Source: DASXHZ01 sp036488085
GTDB taxonomy: Bacteria > Acidobacteriota > Thermoanaerobaculia > Gp7-AA8
NCBI GenBank assembly: GCA_036488085.1
Contig: DASXHZ010000004.1
Span: forward strand, 1-64,000
DNA length: 64,000 bases
Direction: 5' to 3'
Positions 48,733 to 57,900 of this stretch are shown in pieces (the first letter of the stretch is position 1; each line of letters begins with the position of its first letter). The translations under genes were made by a program, and so were the position numbers. The notes below the pieces were generated by a model. It was given only the letters and a program-made list of their open reading frames with translations, made no database searches and was not told the DNA's origin.

Positions 48733-50580
48733 ATGCGTCTTCGATTCTCGACGTGTCTCTTCGCTCTCCTCGTACTACTCGCAGTTCCGCTGATGGCCCA
48801 AGACTGGCCGCAATGGGTCCTCAACGCCCAGCACACCGGTCAGGTCACCTTCACCGGCCAGAATCTCAACCGAAACATCGTCAACCTCGTTTACGACCCA
48901 CTCGTGCCCGACGAGCAGCAGGGTGCCATCACCGTCTACGGCGAAGCCGACCTCCTCGCGCACTACCAGGCGCCGCTGGTGGACGGCAACGATGTCTACA
49001 TGATGTTCAAGTCGGGCTCGTTCAACTACCACAACTACTCATCGCAACAATGGGGCGAGACGAAGTACACGTGGAACGGGTCGCACACAGCCCTGAACGT
49101 GATCTGGCAGTTCACGAGTGATTGGAACGCGCCCGGGAATGTCCTGACCGATTGGGAGCCCGTCTTCCACCCGGCGCTCGCGAACGGCTCGCTCTACGCT
49201 CCAGGCAAGGGCGGCTCGGTTTTCCGCGTCAACAAGCTGACCGGCACGTCCGTCCGCCTCAATCCGTTCCCGACCGATGACGGGGGCACGAAGGCGAACC
49301 TGGACGTCACCAGCCCGATCACGGTCGATGGCTCCGGCAACATCTACTACACCGCCGCGTACTTCACGGACGACAACAACTTCTTCCAGCACGACGTCCA
49401 GGGCGCGTGGCTCGTGAAGATCACGCCGTCGAACACGATGACTGCCGTGCCATGGTCGACCCTGACCGTCGGCGCGCCGGGCGCGACCGACCAGTGCTCG
49501 AACGCGTTCGGGACGAACGCAGACGGCACGATCGTCAATGGCCCGTGGCCGCCGTCGCCAACCGCCGTCGCACCGACCGTCGCATGCGGAACGCAGCGGC
49601 CGGGCATCAACGCCGCTCCTGCGGTGGCATCGAACGGTACGATCTACCTCATCTCTCGCGCGCACTTCATCAGCCGCGAGGCGTACCTCCTTGCCGTGAA
49701 TCCGAACCTGACGCAGAAGTGGATTGCGACGCTGCGCGACCGCTTCCATGACGGCTGCGGCGTTCCGGTCTCCCTCGGCGGAACGCTTCCGCCGAACGGC
49801 GCGCCGGGCGGCTGCCGCGTCGGCTCGCTCTACGGCGTCGATCCCGCCACGAACCGTCCCGGTGGCGGCCGCGTCATCGACGATCAGTCGTCCACCCCGA
49901 TCGTCGCTCCCGACGGCTCAGTCCTCTTCGGTGCTTTCTGCCGTTACACCTACGACCAGGGCCACCTGATGCGGTTCGGCGCCGACGGCTCGTACCTCGG
50001 CGGCTACTTCTTCGGCTGGGACGTCACCCCCGGCATCTACAGCCACAACGGGACCTTCTCGATCGTCACGAAGGACAACCACTACGGCGAGGTCGGCTCG
50101 TATTGCGACGATCCGACGTTCTGTCCCGCCGACGACAACCTCCGCGCGTATCCGGAGCAGTACTTCATCACGCAGTTGAGCCCGACCCTCCGCTCGGACG
50201 CGCTGGCCGACCGCGGCGACAAGGTCATGACCGTCCAGTGGCAGTACCTCAGCACCAACCACGACAGTTGCACGCGTGACGCGAACAACAACGTCACCTG
50301 TACCACCGACCACCCGAAGGGCTTCGAGTGGTGCGTCAATGCGTTCGTCATCGACGCGCAGGGGAACGCCTACGCGAACAGCGAAGACGGCTGGCTCTAC
50401 AAGATCCAGCAGGGCGGCGTCGTGAGCGTCTCACCGGGTTGCGGTACCTCGACATTCAACTGCGGAGGCAAGATCTTCCAGCAACTCGCCCTCGGCGCGG
50501 CCTACACGCCGACGTCGATGGACAGCGCCGGACGGATTTACTCGCAGAACGCCGGTCACCTCTTCGTCGCCGGGAACTAG
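48733..50580 (+). CDS. Secreted beta-propeller (PQQ-repeat-like) protein, 615 aa
   Basis: A signal peptide (residues 1-22, ending VPLMAQ) leads into DWPQWVLNAQHTGQVTF, a start often seen in PQQ-like propeller proteins. Strand patterns such as NGSLYAPGKGGSVFRVNKLTG and DGSGNIYYTAAYFTDD repeat along the chain, and NAYANSEDGWLYKIQQGG closes it. No catalytic motif is seen. There are several cysteines that could form disulfides. A strong AAAGGAGGAGG site precedes the ATG and a clear terminator follows, so it is a single-gene unit, probably well expressed. Confidence 0.85.
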   Translation: MRLRFSTCLFALLVLLAVPLMAQDWPQWVLNAQHTGQVTFTGQNLNRNIVNLVYDPLVPDEQQGAITVYGEADLLAHYQAPLVDGNDVYMMFKSGSFNYHNYSSQQWGETKYTWNGSHTALNVIWQFTSDWNAPGNVLTDWEPVFHPALANGSLYAPGKGGSVFRVNKLTGTSVRLNPFPTDDGGTKANLDVTSPITVDGSGNIYYTAAYFTDDNNFFQHDVQGAWLVKITPSNTMTAVPWSTLTVGAPGATDQCSNAFGTNADGTIVNGPWPPSPTAVAPTVACGTQRPGINAAPAVASNGTIYLISRAHFISREAYLLAVNPNLTQKWIATLRDRFHDGCGVPVSLGGTLPPNGAPGGCRVGSLYGVDPATNRPGGGRVIDDQSSTPIVAPDGSVLFGAFCRYTYDQGHLMRFGADGSYLGGYFFGWDVTPGIYSHNGTFSIVTKDNHYGEVGSYCDDPTFCPADDNLRAYPEQYFITQLSPTLRSDALADRGDKVMTVQWQYLSTNHDSCTRDANNNVTCTTDHPKGFEWCVNAFVIDAQGNAYANSEDGWLYKIQQGGVVSVSPGCGTSTFNCGGKIFQQLALGAAYTPTSMDSAGRIYSQNAGHLFVAGN

Positions 50581-50596
50581 GGCAAGTTCATGTATG

Positions 50597-50623
50597 GGGC
50601 CGGCTCTCAGCCGGCCCTATTTT
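50597..50623 (+). terminator. Rho-independent terminator
   Basis: A perfect 9-bp stem (GGGCCGGCT / AGCCGGCCC) with a CTC loop is followed by TATTTT. It lies 17 bases after the propeller-protein stop and just before the convergent gene ending at 50627. The stem resembles the palindromes found inside ggt and nuoG. Confidence 0.85.
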
Positions 50624-50626
50624 CCG

Positions 50627-51415
50627 CTACCTGTTGTGCCGCGTCGGAATGCTCACGTGTCCGACGACGCGCGCATAGTCGATCGAGCCGCTTCCCTTGT
50701 GATCGACCGTGAAGTCGCCGCCGACGTCGGTCACATAGATGCTCCCCGATCCCTTGCTGCCGATGGAGACGCTTCGCTTTACGTTGCCGATCGTGACGGC
50801 GCCGGAGGTGTCCTCGTCGATCGTCACGCCTCCGCCGACGCGCCGGACCTCGATCTCGCCGCTGGTATCCCTCGGGATGTGCACATCGCCGGCGACGTCG
50901 TCGACATAGATCGCGCCGGAGGTATCGCGGATCATGAGACTGCCATGCACGCGGCGGACGTCGATCTCGCCCGAAGTGTCGTCGATCGAGCATGTGCCGA
51001 CATTCACGACCGTCATCGCGCCGGAAGTGTCGTTGATGTCGACCGACACATTCGGAGGGAGCGTGACGGTGAAGTCGAGCGCGGCACTGTTGCCGCCGAA
51101 GAACGACCAGCCGTCGATCGACGGTACGTGCGCTTCTACGGTCGCCGTCGAGCCGTTCCGCGTCGCGGTGAGCGTGATGTCGTGAAGCAGCTCCTCCTCC
51201 GAGGAGCAGGCCTCGCCTGACGCGGCGATGGCCCGCGTCCCGTCGCGTCCTTCGACGCGGAGCGTTCCCGCTTTCGCGATCACGATGACGTGCGTGACCC
51301 CCGCCATGTCCAACTGCGCGGAGCGATGCGCGCGGTGGTCGCATTCGCCGAAGAATCCGGCGTGAGCGGCGCCGGCAACGAAGAGAAACGTCACCACGAA
51401 CGCTGCGTTCTTCAT
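50627..51415 (-). CDS. Secreted DUF4097-like beta-helix protein with DTSG repeats, 262 aa
   Basis: A signal peptide (residues 1-19) is followed by a strand-rich N-terminal part with one or two disulfide candidates. From about residue 125 a repeat of 18-20 residues begins with DTSG: DTSGAM, DTSGEI, DTSGAI, DTSGEI and DTSGAV, then two GSGSI units. Each unit continues with a V-x-x-V-x-G-x-V pattern, giving seven coils of a predicted beta-helix as in DUF4097 adhesin-like proteins. The function is unknown. The protein should be periplasmic or surface-exposed. Confidence 0.85.
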   Translation of the reverse strand: MKNAAFVVTFLFVAGAAHAGFFGECDHRAHRSAQLDMAGVTHVIVIAKAGTLRVEGRDGTRAIAASGEACSSEEELLHDITLTATRNGSTATVEAHVPSIDGWSFFGGNSAALDFTVTLPPNVSVDINDTSGAMTVVNVGTCSIDDTSGEIDVRRVHGSLMIRDTSGAIYVDDVAGDVHIPRDTSGEIEVRRVGGGVTIDEDTSGAVTIGNVKRSVSIGSKGSGSIYVTDVGGDFTVDHKGSGSIDYARVVGHVSIPTRHNR

Positions 51416-51458
51416 TCCCGGTTGTACGTCCGCCGCCCGGGAGAGTTGCGCGCGGACC

Positions 51459-51746
51459 TTACTTCGTCCCGATCTTGACGGTCTCTGCGGTCTTGCCGTC
51501 CGTCGTCATGTCGATGACTACACGCACACCTTCCACCAGGTCGGCGCGCGTGGCGGCCGCGTCGCCGCGTTTGTAGAGCGTCGCCTTCGTCAAAGCGACC
51601 GTCGCGTCCGTTCCTTCCTTGGTGTGCACCAGCAGCGCATCGCCGCGCAACTGCTTCACCGTGCCGAACACGTGATGGTGCCCCGCATGTGCGTACGCGC
51701 TCGCGGCGAGAAGGAAAGCGAATACCAAAGCGATCGTCTGTCTCAT
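51459..51746 (-). CDS. Small secreted His-containing protein, 95 aa
   Basis: A signal peptide (MRQTIALVFAFLLAASAYA) ends just before the motif HAGHHHVFGTVKQL, which could bind a metal ion at the mature N-terminus. The rest is a small beta-barrel-like domain (DALLVHTKEGTDATVALTKA, GVRVVIDMT) reminiscent of DUF5666-type proteins. The ATG overlaps the stop of the cytochrome c gene (ATGA), so the two are co-translated. A link to metal or copper handling for the cytochrome is possible but inferred only from histidines and position. Confidence 0.8.
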   Translation of the reverse strand: MRQTIALVFAFLLAASAYAHAGHHHVFGTVKQLRGDALLVHTKEGTDATVALTKATLYKRGDAAATRADLVEGVRVVIDMTTDGKTAETVKIGTK

Positions 51747-52318
51747 TCGTGCGCTCCTCCACCGTTCAGGAAATCGCGCTCTTCCTGCTGCTCGCGCATC
51801 TCCATCGGACTGACCGGATTCAACGCCTTCATCGATTCCGCTTCTTCCTTCGTCATGTGCGGGACATGGCGGATGAAGAGGACCAGCTTCCAGTCGTCGG
51901 CCACCGTGTGATCGCCGGCCCATCCCGGCATCCCCGTCAGCCGCACGCCGTTGCGGATGATCGCGAACAACTCTCCATCCGAAAGGTCCTGCGTCTCCGC
52001 CAACGTCATATCGGGCGCTTTCGGGTCGAGACTGCGTCCCATCTCCGTCTGACCGCGTCCGTCGTTGCCATGACACTGCGCGCAATGATCGGCGAAGTGC
52101 TCCCGCGCTTCCTGCAACGCGGCCGGACTCACGGCGATCGGATTCTTCATCGCGCGCAACTTCGCCGGCACCGCGAAGTGTCGCAACATCCGCGCGATCG
52201 CCACCTCGGCGTGCGTCGGTTCTTCGCGCGTGCTGATCCCATGCACAAGTAGACTGCCCACGACGGCAATGCCGCCGACCACCAGCAGCAAAACGATGAC
52301 CGCGACTGCGCGCCGCAC
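51743..52318 (-). CDS. Membrane-anchored monoheme cytochrome c, 191 aa
   Basis: An N-terminal membrane helix (residues 4-25) anchors the protein. One heme site is present, C79-C82-H83 in DHCAQCHGNDGRGQ, followed by the axial-methionine region RLTGMPGW. It belongs to the class I cytochrome c (cbb3/c6-like) family. It should carry electrons on the periplasmic side. It is co-translated with the small His-containing protein and starts 28 bases from a divergent gene of unknown function. Confidence 0.9.
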   Translation of the reverse strand: MRRAVAVIVLLLVVGGIAVVGSLLVHGISTREEPTHAEVAIARMLRHFAVPAKLRAMKNPIAVSPAALQEAREHFADHCAQCHGNDGRGQTEMGRSLDPKAPDMTLAETQDLSDGELFAIIRNGVRLTGMPGWAGDHTVADDWKLVLFIRHVPHMTKEEAESMKALNPVSPMEMREQQEERDFLNGGGAHE

Positions 52319-52346
52319 GACCGTGAGCGTAGTGCAAAATGCCGCC

Positions 52347-52850
52347 GTGGACGAGCTTCAACGCTTCCTCCGCCCGCTCTTTCTCGACCTCGACGGCGTC
52401 TCGCGCCTCGAGGACGTGGAACGGATCGCGCGCATCGCGTATCAGCTTCATTTCGAGCGCACACGCTCGCTGGAGCTCCTCCTCGCCTTCCACCTCCTCG
52501 GCCACTGGCTCGACAAAGTCGGCAACGCCTCACGCACGGCGCTCAACACCGGGATCAGCGAGGCGGAGCTGCGAAAGACCGCGGCCTCCATCCGCCGCCT
52601 CGGCGCGCCGCTGACCGACGAAGAACGCGCCGTCGCCTCGGCCATCCTCATCGACGGCGCCGGTGTCCGCGGTCTCGCCGAGAAGTTCGCCCGCGCGCGC
52701 CGCGAAGGCCACACCGTCCTCGACGTCGCGCGCGAAGCGCTCGGGGATACGGACGTTCCGGAGTGGATGAATGACGATGCGAAAGAACTGCTGTTGCGGC
52801 GCCGTACCGCCCGCGACACCTTCGCGCGCGCGATCCTCGATGAAACCTAG
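52347..52850 (+). CDS. Hypothetical helical protein, 167 aa
   Basis: An all-helical soluble protein (LQRFLRPLFLDLDGVSRLED, ERTRSLELLLAFHLLGHWLD, EERAVASAILIDGAGVRGLAEKFARAR). I do not recognise a family. The GTG at 52347 is the only good start after the divergent cytochrome gene. Its last codon overlaps the stop of the convergent HD-GYP gene through a shared CTAG. The middle sequence DKVGNASRTALNTG has no known motif. Confidence 0.65.
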   Translation: MDELQRFLRPLFLDLDGVSRLEDVERIARIAYQLHFERTRSLELLLAFHLLGHWLDKVGNASRTALNTGISEAELRKTAASIRRLGAPLTDEERAVASAILIDGAGVRGLAEKFARARREGHTVLDVAREALGDTDVPEWMNDDAKELLLRRRTARDTFARAILDET

Positions 52851-54772
52851 GTCCGCAGCACGCCGGCGCGCTCGTAGACTTTGGCCTCGGTGAAGATCGT
52901 CACGAGCTCCGCGTCGAGCAGGCCGTCATTCACTTCCATGCCGAGGATGTCGATGGCGCGGTCGGTCGAGATGGCGCGTTTGTAGGGGCGGTCGCTGGCG
53001 GTCAGCGCGTCGTAGATGTCGGAGACCGTCATCATCCGCGACTGCACCGGGATGTCGGCCGCGTTGAGCTTCCGGGGATACCCGCGGCCGTTCAGCTTCT
53101 CATGGTGCTTGTACGCGATGTCGGCGACCTGCGAGAGGTCCTTCGTCCAGGGGATCTTCGAGAGGAACTCGAACGTGTGCGTGACGTGGCTCTCGATCTC
53201 GCCGCGCTCGACCGGATCGAGATTCCCCTTGCGGATCGAGAGGATGCGCGCCTCTTCCGGATGCAGCAGCGGCTTCTTCTCACCGCGGAGATCCGCATAC
53301 TCGCGCGCCGCGAGCTCTTGCAGATACTGAAAGTCGCCCTCGGGAAGCACGGTCGGCTCGTTCGACTGCGCCACGAACGCAAAGTCCTTCTGTGCCTGCG
53401 CGATCGACGCGGCCGTCTCGGAGTCGACCTGGGCCGCAAATCCGTCGTAGCCATCGCGCCCGTATCTCAGAAGATGATCGAGTTTGCGGCGGTGCGAATC
53501 GCTTTCGATCGACTTCATGACGAACTCGAAACGCGCGCGCACGCCCTCGAGCTGCATCGGATAGAGCTTCTTCTCCTTCACCAGCACCTGCTCGCGGACG
53601 CCGACCTTCCCGAAGTCGTGCAGCAGCGACGCGTAGCGGATCTCGCGAATCTGATCGGCGTCGAACCGCACCGGCGCATAGATGCCCTCGTCGAGGCGAT
53701 CGACCACCTTCGCCAGCTCCACGGTCAGCTCGGCGACGCGGAACGAGTGACCCGAGGTCGTCGGATCGCGTTGTTCGATCGCGGAGACCGCGGCGTTGAC
53801 GAACCCCTCGAACAGACGCTCGATCGAGTCGTAAAGCTGATTGTTCTCGACCGCCACCGCCGCCTGTCCGGCGAGCGCGCGCATGATCTCGATCACCTGG
53901 CTCTCGAACGGGATCACCTGTTCGGGCACCGTCCCCGCCGTCAACTTCGACGGCGCGCCGCGATGCTTCCGGTTGATCAACTGCAGGACGCCGATGAGGT
54001 CCCCGTTGTGATTCGTCATCGGGAAGACCAACATCGACTTCGTGAGGTAGTTGTTCGCCTCGTCGAACGACGTATTGATCGAGTACTCCGCGCCGGCAGG
54101 AAGGTTGTACGCGTCGTCGATCACCAGCGTCTCACCGGTCATCGCGACATAGCCCGCCAGGCTCTTGCGGGTGATCGGGAGGACGCGTTCCTCGAACCCG
54201 ACGACGTCGATCGAGTCGTTCTGCGCCAGCTTCCAGCGCAGCATCGCCTCGCCGCTGCTTTCGTCCAGAAGGTAGAGCGACCCGGCGTCGGAGCGCGACA
54301 GCTCGCGCGCCTTCGTCAGGATCATCGTCAGCAGCACCTGGTGATCGCGGACCGTGGCGAGCGCCGCGCCGACCTCGCTGACCTGCCGCAGCTCGCGCGT
54401 CCGCTCACTCAGTTCCCGCTCGAGCTGATCGGCGCGCTGCTTCTGATAGAGGAACTGATACGAGCGCTTGACCGCGTTGAGCAGCACCGGCGTCGAGGGG
54501 TTCTCGGTCAGGTGAAAGTAAACGGTTTCATCGGAGAGCCAGGAAGGCTGCTCCGTGAGGCCGATACCGACCACCGCGGTCCGCGCATCGGGCGCGAACG
54601 AACGGCCGCCGAGAATGGCGGGATCGACCAGCACCACGCGCAACGACGACCCGTCAGGGCCGATGTGCTCCAGACTCTCCACCGGGCGGGGCGAGATCGA
54701 CGCCGCCTGGAAGGCGTCCGCATAACGCCCGATCGGGAACGTCTGCGAGTGCAGCAGCGTCAGTGTGGCCAT
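52847..54772 (-). CDS. GAF and HD-GYP domain phosphodiesterase, 641 aa
   Basis: An N-terminal receiver-like segment (residues 1-115) lacks the phospho-Asp motif. A coiled linker and a GAF domain (about 145-315, ending AGQAAVAVENNQLYD) follow. The HD-GYP part starts at about 335 with HSFRVAEL and has the HD pair in LLHDFGKVG. The GYP-region sequence HHEKLNGRGYP comes only after about 105 extra residues, so the domain is split by an insertion. The enzyme is predicted to hydrolyse cyclic-di-GMP in response to a GAF ligand. All key motifs are present despite the insertion. Confidence 0.9.
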   Translation of the reverse strand: MATLTLLHSQTFPIGRYADAFQAASISPRPVESLEHIGPDGSSLRVVLVDPAILGGRSFAPDARTAVVGIGLTEQPSWLSDETVYFHLTENPSTPVLLNAVKRSYQFLYQKQRADQLERELSERTRELRQVSEVGAALATVRDHQVLLTMILTKARELSRSDAGSLYLLDESSGEAMLRWKLAQNDSIDVVGFEERVLPITRKSLAGYVAMTGETLVIDDAYNLPAGAEYSINTSFDEANNYLTKSMLVFPMTNHNGDLIGVLQLINRKHRGAPSKLTAGTVPEQVIPFESQVIEIMRALAGQAAVAVENNQLYDSIERLFEGFVNAAVSAIEQRDPTTSGHSFRVAELTVELAKVVDRLDEGIYAPVRFDADQIREIRYASLLHDFGKVGVREQVLVKEKKLYPMQLEGVRARFEFVMKSIESDSHRRKLDHLLRYGRDGYDGFAAQVDSETAASIAQAQKDFAFVAQSNEPTVLPEGDFQYLQELAAREYADLRGEKKPLLHPEEARILSIRKGNLDPVERGEIESHVTHTFEFLSKIPWTKDLSQVADIAYKHHEKLNGRGYPRKLNAADIPVQSRMMTVSDIYDALTASDRPYKRAISTDRAIDILGMEVNDGLLDAELVTIFTEAKVYERAGVLRT

Positions 54773-54948
54773 GGGAGAGGTTGTATTACGCCGGATGCAA
54801 CCGGGGTACCGCGGCCATTCTTCCAGTTTCGGTGCGTCGAAGTACACCCAAAGTCCGACCAGAGTACATCGAAAGTTCTATTCCGCTCCCCTCCGGTGGA
54901 ACCGACAATGCCCCCAGTCCATTACTTCTCGATTGTGAGGTCGTCTTG

Positions 54949-57900
54949 ATGCGGCATTCGTCTGCTCTCGCTCTTGCCCTGTTTCTCACCGGTTCCGCGG
55001 CGTTCGGCGCCAACACCCTGACGGTGACCACCACCGCCGCGAGCGGCGCCGGGTCACTCGCCGACGCCATCGCGCAGGCCAACAGCGGCTCCTGCGGCTC
55101 CGGCTGCACGATCAAGTTCAACGTCGCCGGAACATTCGCGACGGCCGGCTACACCATCACCGCCGACAATCTGTCGATCGATGGCTACAGCGCGCCGGGA
55201 GCCACGCCGAACCACGGCGGCTTCCCGCAGCCGAACGACGCCACCATCACCGTCAACATCGTTCCGAACGGCAGCGTCAACACCGCGTTCCTGATCCACG
55301 CCGACGGCGTCACGCTCGACGGTCTCGGCATCAGCGGCTTCTCCTCGGACGCCGTGGTCATCGACGGCAGCATCGCCTCGTCGAGCCAGAACAGCGTCAG
55401 CGGCTGCTTGATCACCGGCAACGGCGGCGGCGTTCGCATCCAGGGCGCGCAGGCGACGAACAACCTCGTCGGCACCGGCCGCCCCGCGTCGAACCCGGTC
55501 GCCGGCAACGGCACCGGCCGGCCTGCGGACCGCAACGTCATCGGCAACAATACAAGCTACGACGTCGTCATCGCCGACGCCTCCAACAACGCCGTCGCCG
55601 GCTGCAACCTCGGCGTCGCCGCTAACGGCACGTCGGTCATTCCGTCCCCAAAGGGCATCTGGATCACCGGTACCTCCTCCACCAACGCCGTCGGTGGCAG
55701 CTCGCCCGGCAACACCAACGTCATCGGCGGACACGCCGAGGGCATTCGCGTGGATGGGGTGACGGGAACCCTGATCAACGGGAACTGGGTGGGCGTCGAC
55801 ATCAACGGCACCGGCACGGTCGCGAACACGATCGGCATCCACGTCGTCAACGGCGGCAACGCCACCTCCATCGGCGCGCTCCGCGCGAACGTCGTATCCG
55901 GCAACACTACCGGCATCCGGATCGAGAGCGCCACCGGCACCGTCAGCGTGCAGGGCAACCTGATCGGCACCGACGTCAATGGCGTCGGAGCGATCCCGAA
56001 CACCGGCAACGGCATCGAGACCGCCAACAGCGCCGGAAACGTCGTCATCCAGACGAACACCATCGCGTTCAACGGCGGCAACGGCATCGCGCCCGGCGGA
56101 ACGGGCGTGCAGATTCGCGCCAACGTCATCTACGGCAACACCGGCCGCGCCATCAACCTGACGGGCGGCGCCGCACCGGTGAACGACGTCGGCGACGCCG
56201 ATACCGGCAACGACAACATCCAGAACTATCCCAACGCATCGACCGTGCGCATCGTCAGCGGCGTCCTCATGTTCGACGCGACGGTCGACTCGAGCTTCAC
56301 CGCGAACGGCTCAATGGCGCTCGACGTCTTCAAGGCCGATCCGAGCGGACAGGCACGTACATACATCGGGACCACCGGCTGTATCGCCGGCAACGCGCTC
56401 ACGCTCTATCCCGTGAGCATCCCGACCGGCCTCATCGTGGCGGGCGACGCGATCGTCACCACCGCGACGACGTACGGCAACTCGACCTGCTCGTCGGCCG
56501 GCGACGGAACCTCCGAGCTCTCCCCCCCTGCCTTCACCTGCGCGGCGCCTCCGGCGGTCCTCTCCGTTCCGAGCTTCGTCTGCGCGAGCTCCACCGGCAA
56601 CGTCGCCTCGGTCGGCGCCACCAGCGGCGCCACCTACTCGTGGAGCGTCAGCAACGGCAGCCTCACCGGCGGGCAGGGCACGCCGTCGATCACCTTCACC
56701 GCCGGCGCGTCCGGCAACACGATCGTGCAGGTGGTCGCGGCCTTCGGCTCCTGCGTCAATCCGAACTCCGTTTCGACTCCGATTCGCGCGATTCCCGACG
56801 TCACGATCAGCGCCCCCGCCGACGTCTGCGCCGGCACGACCGGCGTGGTTGCGTCGATCCCGCCGGCGACCGGCGTCACCTTCTCGTGGAGCGTCGCCGG
56901 CGCCACGCTCACCGGCGGCCAGGGAACGAACAGCATCACGTTCGACGTCCCGTCCAACTCCGCCGGCGTCTCGCTGATCGTCAGCGCCACCGCGAACGGC
57001 TGTTCCGCCGGCAACTCGGCGACCGTCATCGTCGACAACCTCACGACGCCCGCCGTCACCGCCCCCGGCTCCATGACCGCCGGAACGAGCGCAAGCGCCT
57101 CGGCGCCCGCGAACGCAGGCGCCACGTATCTTTGGTCGATCTCGAATGGCACGATCAACAGCGGCCAGGGCACGTCCTCGGTCAACTTCACCGCCGGCAA
57201 CGGCGCCCAGACGATCCTCTCCGTGACGGAGACGCTGAACGCCTGCACGAAGAGCGGCAATGCACACATCACCGTCATACCGCCGGTCGTGATCACCACG
57301 CCGTCGCTTCCGATCGGAGCTGTCGACAACTTCTACTCGCTGCAGTTCACGGCGACCGGCGGCAGCGGGCCGCTGACGTGGTCTTTCGCGAACGGCACCA
57401 TTCCGGCGCAGCTGCAGTTCACCCCCGGCGGCCTTCTCGTCGGATTGCCGAAAGTGACGTTCGACGGATTCATCGACGTGACCGCGACCGACGGCGTCCG
57501 CAGCGACACCGAGCACTTCCACCTCGTCGTCGTGAGCGGCCTGGTGGTCTCGACGACGTCACTCCCGAACGCCGGCTACGGTGCGCCGTACCACGCCACC
57601 GTCACCGCGGTAGGCGGCACGCTTCCGTACACCTGGTCGCTGAAGAGCGGGTTCCTGCCGGGAGGCCTCACGCTGAATCCCGGTGGAACCATCACCGGCA
57701 ATGCGATGAGCGAGGGCGTCTTCACGTTTGATGTGAGCGTCGTCGACCAGAACAACGTCGAGGCGCACCGGCCGCTGTCGATCACGGTCGGCAACGCGTT
57801 GAAGATCGCGACCCTGTTCGTTCCGGGCGCGACGATCGACGTCGACTACGCCTTCGCGTTCCAGGCGGCCGGCGGCACGCCGTTCACCAGCGGTTCGCCG

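Noticed and set aside
53102..54949. Long plus-strand open frame opposite the HD-GYP gene
   Set aside because: It is the GC-driven mirror of a gene with complete GAF and HD-GYP motifs; its own translation is Arg/Leu-rich without a family pattern. The same applies to many long frames opposite nuoL, nuoM, nuoCD and the kinases.
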